Of a DNA stretch of 64,000 nucleotides, positions 57,935-64,000 are shown piece by piece. The translations under genes and the position numbers were made by a program. Every line of letters begins with the position of its first letter. Positions within the stretch are counted from its first letter, which is position 1. The notes under the pieces were generated by a model. The model ran no database searches and had not been told where the DNA came from. It worked only from the letters and a program-made list of their open reading frames with translations. Location: the NCBI RefSeq assembly GCF_000003855.2, contig NW_003101679.1, positions 2,331,379-2,395,378 on the forward strand. Direction: 5' to 3'. The DNA is from Blastomyces gilchristii SLH14081 (lineage: Eukaryota > Ascomycota > Eurotiomycetes > Onygenales > Ajellomycetaceae).

Positions 57935-59810
57935 AGATATTCTCTGTACTTCATATCAGAATTAGAACTACATTTTCTTAAGAAATACATAGATGACAAC
58001 CTGGTCAAGAAATTCATATATTCAAGTAAATTCTCATTCACATCTTCTGTATTATTCACAGATAAAAAAGAAGATGATAAAAGATTCTGTGTAGATTACT
58101 GAAAACTTAATACTATAACTGTGAAAAATCAATATATAATCTCACTCATTTCAGACCTACTAGAGTGATTAAAAGCAGTAAAATAAATAATAAAATTAGA
58201 TCTTCAGCATGTATATCATCTCATCAGAATCACTGAGAGATATGAACATCTAACAGCTTTTAAAATAAGATATAAAATATATGAGTATCTAGTAGTTCTC
58301 TTTGATCTCATAAATGCTCTGACTCACTTTCAACAGTTTATAAACACAGTTCTACAGAAATATATTAATGACTTTGTTATTATCTATATTAATAATGTAG
58401 TAATTTATATAAAGAAGAATAATCAAGATAAACACTGAACTCAAGTACAACAGATTCTACAGAAACTTGGAGATATAGATTTGATATGTAATATATTCAA
58501 GTACTGATTCTTATAAACTGAAATTGACTTTCTAAGCTATCTAGTGAGAAGAGATAATATCAAAATGAACTCAGTTAGAGTAGATGTCATAGTATAATAA
58601 TTATCTCTGAGAATAATCAGAGATCTATGAGTATTTCTCAGATTCTGCAACTTCTATAGATGATTTATCTATCACTATAGCTATATCTATCTCACTCTTA
58701 CAGCACTGCTGAAGAACAACACAATATTTCAATAAACAGATAAATATGAAGCTAATATAAAATAGCTTAAGCAAGCTTTCATAGAGATCTTATTACTGAT
58801 ATTCTATGATAATAATAGATTAATTATTATCTTCTATAACACAAGTGATTTCACTATAAGTGAGATACTCTCTTAAAAGCAGAATGACAGATATCTTCAC
58901 TTAGTAGCATTCTTCAGCAGAAAGATGTTTATAATAAAGAGAAATTATAACACTTATAATACAGAGATACTAGTAATTATAGAATTAATAAAACACTGAT
59001 ATCACTTTATTTAAAATAACAGAATTCAAATCATAGTCTATAGTAATCATCACAATCTTCTCTCATTTCTCATTATAAAAATTCTAAAACATAGACAAGT
59101 CTGATGAGCATAATATCTGAGTGAGCTGAATATAAAGATTCTGTATAAACAAGGCTTGAAAAACCCTGCAGACAGTCTGTTCAGATAACTGAACTATAAA
59201 TCAAATCTCAAAGAACTAACAGAACTTCAGAATGATTTTCATCACTTTATATAATTCATAATCTACTATGAATAAGTCTCTGAAATACTACACAATCACT
59301 GAATAGCATTTATAAACACAGTATACATAATCTCAGTGAATATAGCAGAAGTAAACTCAGATCTAATTCATTAAATTAAACAGATACTATCACCTGATTT
59401 GAATACTCTCATATCAGATAATGATAGAAATCATCTTGAAAATTGAATAATACAGAACAGTTTTGTATTCTATCAAGATAGAATATACATCTCTGACAGT
59501 ATAATAATCAGAAATTAAATTCTTTATGAATTTCATGACTCATTCACTGCAGAATACTTTGATATGAAAGACATATATTAATCTATAGTAAGATGATTCT
59601 ACTGATCAATAATAAGAAAGAATGTCAAAGCTCACACAAGAACATGTTAAGCATGTTATAAAGTCAAATTAATCACTTATAGAATATATAATGAAATGAC
59701 ATCTATTTCTATATCTTATAAAAATTAATATATTATCACAGTAGACTTCATTATAAAGTTGCTGAAGTTTATCTGTTTAGTAATATATTAAATCACAGAT
59801 ATCATAGCTG
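57935..59810 (+). pseudogene. gypsy D reverse transcriptase, RNase H, integrase (partial)
   Basis: RT: FLKKYIDDNLVKKFIYSS, LFTDKKEDDKRFCVDY-stop-KLN, IKLDLQHVYHLIRI, FDLINALTHFQQFINTVL and FVIIYINNVVIYI (the YLDD box with both Asp changed to Asn). RNase H: AFFSRKMFIIKRNYNTYNTE and ILYKQGLKNPADSLFR. Integrase zinc domain near 59520 (LYEFHDSFTAEY, C-stop-ACYKVK) and the start of the core (VDFIIKLLK) just before LINE4 at 59811. The frame is nearly continuous over about 620 codons with roughly 25 stops, mostly TGA, TAA or TAG. Confidence 0.9.
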
Positions 59811-59871
59811 TTATTATTATTATTATTATTCTTCAATTATAGATGTATGCAGTCAGAGACTATGATATCTA

Positions 59872-59894
59872 CCTGAGAACTTTTAGTTCTCAGG
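59872..59894 (-). other. Conserved 3'UTR hairpin of LINE4
   Basis: Same 9-bp stem and TTTTA loop as in LINE1 and LINE3. Confidence 0.75.
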
Positions 59895-60184
59895 GTTTTT
59901 CCTATATCTGTAAAGTTAACTATTATACATTCATCAATTTCAGATATGCAAAATCAGAAAATTCCAGCCCAGAATACAAAAACTGTTTATAAATTGCAGT
60001 GTTTTAACATCTTCTGATATTTTGAAATCATTTGACAATATCATGACAAAGGAAAAGAGAACACAGTCTTAAAGATAGACACATTAAATAGATAGACAGA
60101 AAGAAATTGAAAGGAAAAGATAAAGTAAAGAAAGACTGTAATAAAACAAATTATTAAAAGATAGTATATAGCTGTTTTAACAGA

Positions 60185-63100
60185 CTATATCTAGTTGATT
60201 TCCTCCTCTTCATATTCAGATAATTCTGAATTTAGTCATTTTCTTGTAGCTGCTTGAGTTTCTGATAGAAAGTCTATTAAGTATTTAATTCCTGTCTCAG
60301 TTAAGAATAAGAATCTCATATTTAATTGATTTAGATTATACTTCTCTTTCAATCTGGCTCTGAGACTATTGTATAATGCACAGTGTATTACAATATACTC
60401 AGGATTCTCATTTGTATTATAGAATGAGCATTCTATTGAGTCAAATCTATCATCAAATCTTTGTATATAAGATTTGAAATAGCCATGTCCTAGTTTCAGC
60501 TGTATTATAGATGAGAATATTTTCTTTTTACATTTAATTGAACAAGATTTCCACTTGAGTTTTGTTTCAAATCTTGAATAATGTATACTCTTCTTTTGTT
60601 TCTGCCAGCTTTCATTTCACTTGTCTAAACAAGATTCTTTTATTTTTCTCTTTATAAAAGACCAGAACACAATTTTTTGAATAGATCTGCTTAATTCTGC
60701 ACTCTTTTTTGCAGCTGAATCAGTCAATTCATTGTCATGAATATTCATATGAGCAGGAACTCAGTGCAGATGAATTATCAGCTTTAATATTCTTCTCTTT
60801 TGAATTTTCAAAACAGAGTTTAAGATCAGTTCAAGATTCATTTGATCATTATGAATCTGACTATTTCTAAGTCTTTTTAAAGCAGCTTGACTATCAGAGA
60901 ATATCCATGTCTCTTTCAAACAATTTCCTCTTTTATGAGATTTTATTTCAATGAGTCTGAAAGCTTTCACTATTACAAATAGTTCAGCATCAAAGACTTC
61001 ACATTTACAGTCTAGATTTCAGAAATCTGAGATAAAATTGATATTATCTTCAGTATAAGCAATGCCTGCGCCTAATTTATTCAAGTTCTCATTTTTTAAG
61101 TCATCTGAATAAATCAGAATAGAGTCTTTTATATTGATTGTAGAAATTCTCTTCAAATACTGTTCATATTCTTTCTCTTTTAATAGTTCACTTATTTGTA
61201 AGTCTATAAGAGATTCAAGCTTTTCTCTTCAGAGAGATAACTTCTCATGATCAACTTTTTCAATATTTAAAGAAGAAAATTGATTTTTAATCAGAGAGCA
61301 TAGTCTGTACAGTTGAGAAGACATTTTCTTTAAAGAATTATTTTCATTTCAATCAAGAAATCTATTCCAATTCAGTTCATTTCCAGAGTTAATTGATGAA
61401 AATGAAGAAGAGACTCTTTCTCTGATTATATGATTTAAGCTCATCTTTACAACTCTCAGAGCATAGTTTATACAGGTCTTTTCAAATCTAATAGCAGGAG
61501 AAGGAATTGAAGCTTCAATTTTCATTGCTTTAATAGAAAATGATTTGAATGCTTTCAGAATTCTTCTCAAGACTCTGTTTTACAGACTTTGAAAGAGTTC
61601 AGTGAAATTCCCTTGATTATTTCATCAAACTTGAACTTCATAATCAGCTACTGATGTAATACAGGTCATATATAACTATCTCATAGCCTGGAACAATAGA
61701 CCTCTCTCTGTATTTGATAGTCTGATTATGTTATTCAATAGTCTTTCTGCCTTGACAGTTCTTTGTTGAATGTGATATTTAAAATTCAACTTGAAGTTTA
61801 ATCATACTTCTAATCATTTGACATTTACACTGGATTTAATCTCTCTATTTAAAAGAGTTAGAGATAGTTCTTTCTCATTGAATCTAGAAAAGAAATGAAT
61901 TAACTCAGTTTTATTCATATTAAATTAAATTTGATTAATATCTGCTCTAACAAAGATTTTCTTTGCAGCTTCTTCAATTACTTTCAAATTCTCTTTGATA
62001 GTTTTTGAGCTGTAGACTAGATTAATATCATTCATATAACTTGAAGATCACACTATTCTTATATTTCTATTTTTGAATAGATATGCAGTGTATATTACAA
62101 ATAAAATGAGTGAGATTGAAGATCTCTGTGATACTTCTATTTGTATCTCAGTCTTGTCTTGTTTCATTCCATCAAAGAAAAGTTGTATAATTCTTTTAGA
62201 TATAAAACAGTTAACTCATTTTATTAGAGAAAGTGACAGTTTTAATATCTTTAATGTCTGAATTAACTTTGACTTTGAAACATGATCAAATGCTTCTTTT
62301 ATATCAATAAAAACTGCAGTTGAGACCAGACTCTCATACTTTGCTATTTAAATATCATGAACAACTGAGAGAACAGTATCAATTACAGAACACTGTTTTC
62401 TATCTTTCATTTATTCACTGAATAAAAGAGAATCATCTATAGAGCTTATAAAAGATAGTTAAGTAGCTATTATCTTTTCTAAAACCTTTTCTAGGCAGTT
62501 CAATAGAGATATTACTCTATATGACTTAGGAATTAAAGTTTTTCTATTAGGTTTTACAAGAATCACTCCAGTGACTTCTCTTCAGCATTCAGAATGATAT
62601 TCATTTTTCAAGAGATTGAAAAAGAGCTCAAAATATTCATTTCTTAAGTAGAAATATGTATTTTGAATAATCAAGTGATTAATTGAATCAGGATCTGCAG
62701 CAGTTTTAACAGAACTTGAGAAGATAGCTGACTCTAATTCATCTTATGTAAGATCAGGCCATTCTCAGTTATTTTCATCAATATAGTTGAGAAGTGATAT
62801 ATTCTCTTTCTCTGAATCTGAATCTGAATCTGATGAGTTCTGAAAGAGAATTCTTATAAAAGCTTGACATTTTTTCTCAAAAGAGTTTGCTGTATATGAT
62901 TCATTCTGAAACTCATATTCTAAGTCTGGAAGTTTTGCTACACTTCTTGTTTTAGTATAGTTAAAAGCTTTAAAAACTTTCTTCTCTTGTGCTTCTTCAA
63001 GAAATTTATTCCAGCAGTCTGTTTTAGCTCTTTTAATATCTGAAAAATATTCATTTCTGACAGCTTTGAACTCTTCATCAGATATTACATCATTCTTTCA

Positions 63101-64000
63101 ATCTCTTCTAGCAGTAGCTAATTCTTTTCTTTTAGATGAGATATTCTCATTTCATCAAGATTTTGAATACTCAGAAGATTTTCTCTTTGAAATATTATCT
63201 CTAACACTTGTTAAAATAATAGATGTAATAAGCTTCACTCTACTCTCAAGTATTTCATTTGAGATATCTTGATCAGAATTTCAATATAGCTCATTGTGTC
63301 TTTCAGATTTTAACAGTTTTATGCTTTCTTCAACTGCTTTTCAATCAGCTTTTTCAAAGTTATACTGATTAGAGAGAAGAGGATTTTCACTCATTTGTTT
63401 TTCACTCAGTTCAATATTAAATTGAATAATCTCATGATCTGATTCTGATGTCTCATTTGAATCAATAAACCAGTTTACAAGTCTTCTTTTCATTAGATTT
63501 TGTGACATGAAGATTAGATCTATAATAGACTTCTATTTCATGTCTTTTCTAAAGAATGTTTGTTGATCAGACTTATTAATCAAATTTATTGAATGCTTAA
63601 AGATTTATTCAATCAGATTATCAGCTCTCACTACTCTCTTGCATTCTGAATTTCATCAGAAATGATGTGCATTGAAATCTCCTGCAATTATAGAGTTTCT
63701 TGATGAAGTTATGTTCAGAAATCCTCTATCAATTGTTCAGATATTGTTATTTTCCTTCAATGACTTTTCATTATAGATATTTATGAGCTGTATAGTATCA
63801 AACTCATTTTCTTTATCTATAATATCATCCACCAGAATATCAGGGTCAGACATGATATCAAATCTTTGATTAAATTAATATCTTAATCTCTTTCTTTCAT
63901 AGATCACTACTCTTGACTTTATCTCAGACTTTTGAGATAGAAAGCAGTAGTAGCTTGAATAAGAAATGATGTAATTTTACTCAGCATCAAAATTCAGTTT
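60185..64000 (-). pseudogene. LINE ORF2 remnant (LINE4, 5' end outside window)
   Basis: It has the same domain order as LINE1 ORF2. RNase H near 61050-60700 includes an open piece (60970-60761) KETWIFSDSQAALKRLRNSQ, where the Trp codon is intact. RT lies near 62400-61700, with a 73-codon open piece at 61570-61349 (RILKAFKSFSIKAMKIEAS). The endonuclease lies towards 63900-63400. It is less decayed than LINE1: several TGG codons remain. The stop is TAG at 60185-60187. Confidence 0.85.

Larger units (their letters stand above)
55141..59810 (+). mobile_element. Ty3/gypsy element D, truncated
   Basis: Plus-strand Gag, protease, RT, RNase H and part of integrase. The left border is the abrupt drop in GC at about 55140; no 5' LTR was seen. 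The right side is cut within the integrase core by LINE4. SINE 3 and MITE copy G are inserted. It differs in sequence from gypsy A. Confidence 0.85.
59811..64000 (-). mobile_element. Tad-like LINE, copy LINE4 (runs off window)
   Basis: It starts with the (AAT)n tail (59811-59833), then 3'UTR with hairpin and ORF2. Sequence is collinear with LINE1 5494-9680. Its 5' part lies beyond the window. It truncates gypsy D. Confidence 0.92.

Noticed and set aside
1..64000. A genetic code with TGA = Trp (for example mitochondrial)
   Set aside because: TGA stands in for Arg (CGA) as well as Trp, TAA/TAG also occur, the elements are nuclear transposons with spliceosomal introns, and the one intact gene uses TGA as stop.

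Overview
The window looks like a gene-poor, AT-rich transposon block from the nuclear genome of a filamentous ascomycete (Pezizomycotina). This rests on the element families present (Tad-like LINEs with RNase H, chromodomain Ty3/gypsy, Ty1/copia, hAT, a PIF1-helicase Helitron), on short fungal introns with GT...CTAAY...AG signals, and on heavy C-to-T decay of every repeat, as left by repeat-induced point mutation. The decay is unusual. CpG and CpC (GG on the other strand) are depleted, while CpA stays common. Most broken reading frames therefore carry TGA where Trp (TGG) or Arg (CGA) is expected.

Layout. 1-5.5 kb: gypsy LTR pieces, a SINE and a decayed minus-strand gypsy integrase. 5.5-18.5 kb: a long minus-strand LINE (LINE1) split by a chromodomain gypsy element (11.1-17.2 kb). 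18.5-24.9 kb: a dispersed repeat unit split by a complete 5.8-kb hAT transposon that carries a transposase and a second spliced gene. 24.9-37.4 kb: a minus-strand gypsy element (gypsy C) broken by a second SINE, a 5'-truncated LINE (LINE2, itself hit by a MITE) and a complete copia element. 37.4-38.5 kb: a truncated MITE and a less mutated copy of the repeat unit. 38.5-46.3 kb: a minus-strand Helitron with Rep and PIF1 helicase, followed by a spliced Cys-rich/coiled-coil gene. 46.3-53.3 kb: a plus-strand LINE with both ORFs (LINE3). 53.4-55.1 kb: a GC-normal island with one host gene, a 36-residue metallothionein with a TATA box and a 5'UTR intron. 55.1-59.8 kb: a plus-strand gypsy element with a SINE and a MITE inside. 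59.8 kb to the end: another minus-strand LINE (LINE4).

How the parts relate. The 506-bp MITEs have the termini of the 5.8-kb hAT and make 8-bp target duplications, so the hAT is the likely source of their transposase. The tRNA-derived SINEs end in the same short motif and (AAT)n tail as the LINEs, which points to the LINE reverse transcriptase as their mobiliser. The MITEs sit inside most of the other families and are among the youngest insertions. Apart from the metallothionein no gene here is clearly intact, and product names for elements refer to their ancestral coding capacity.
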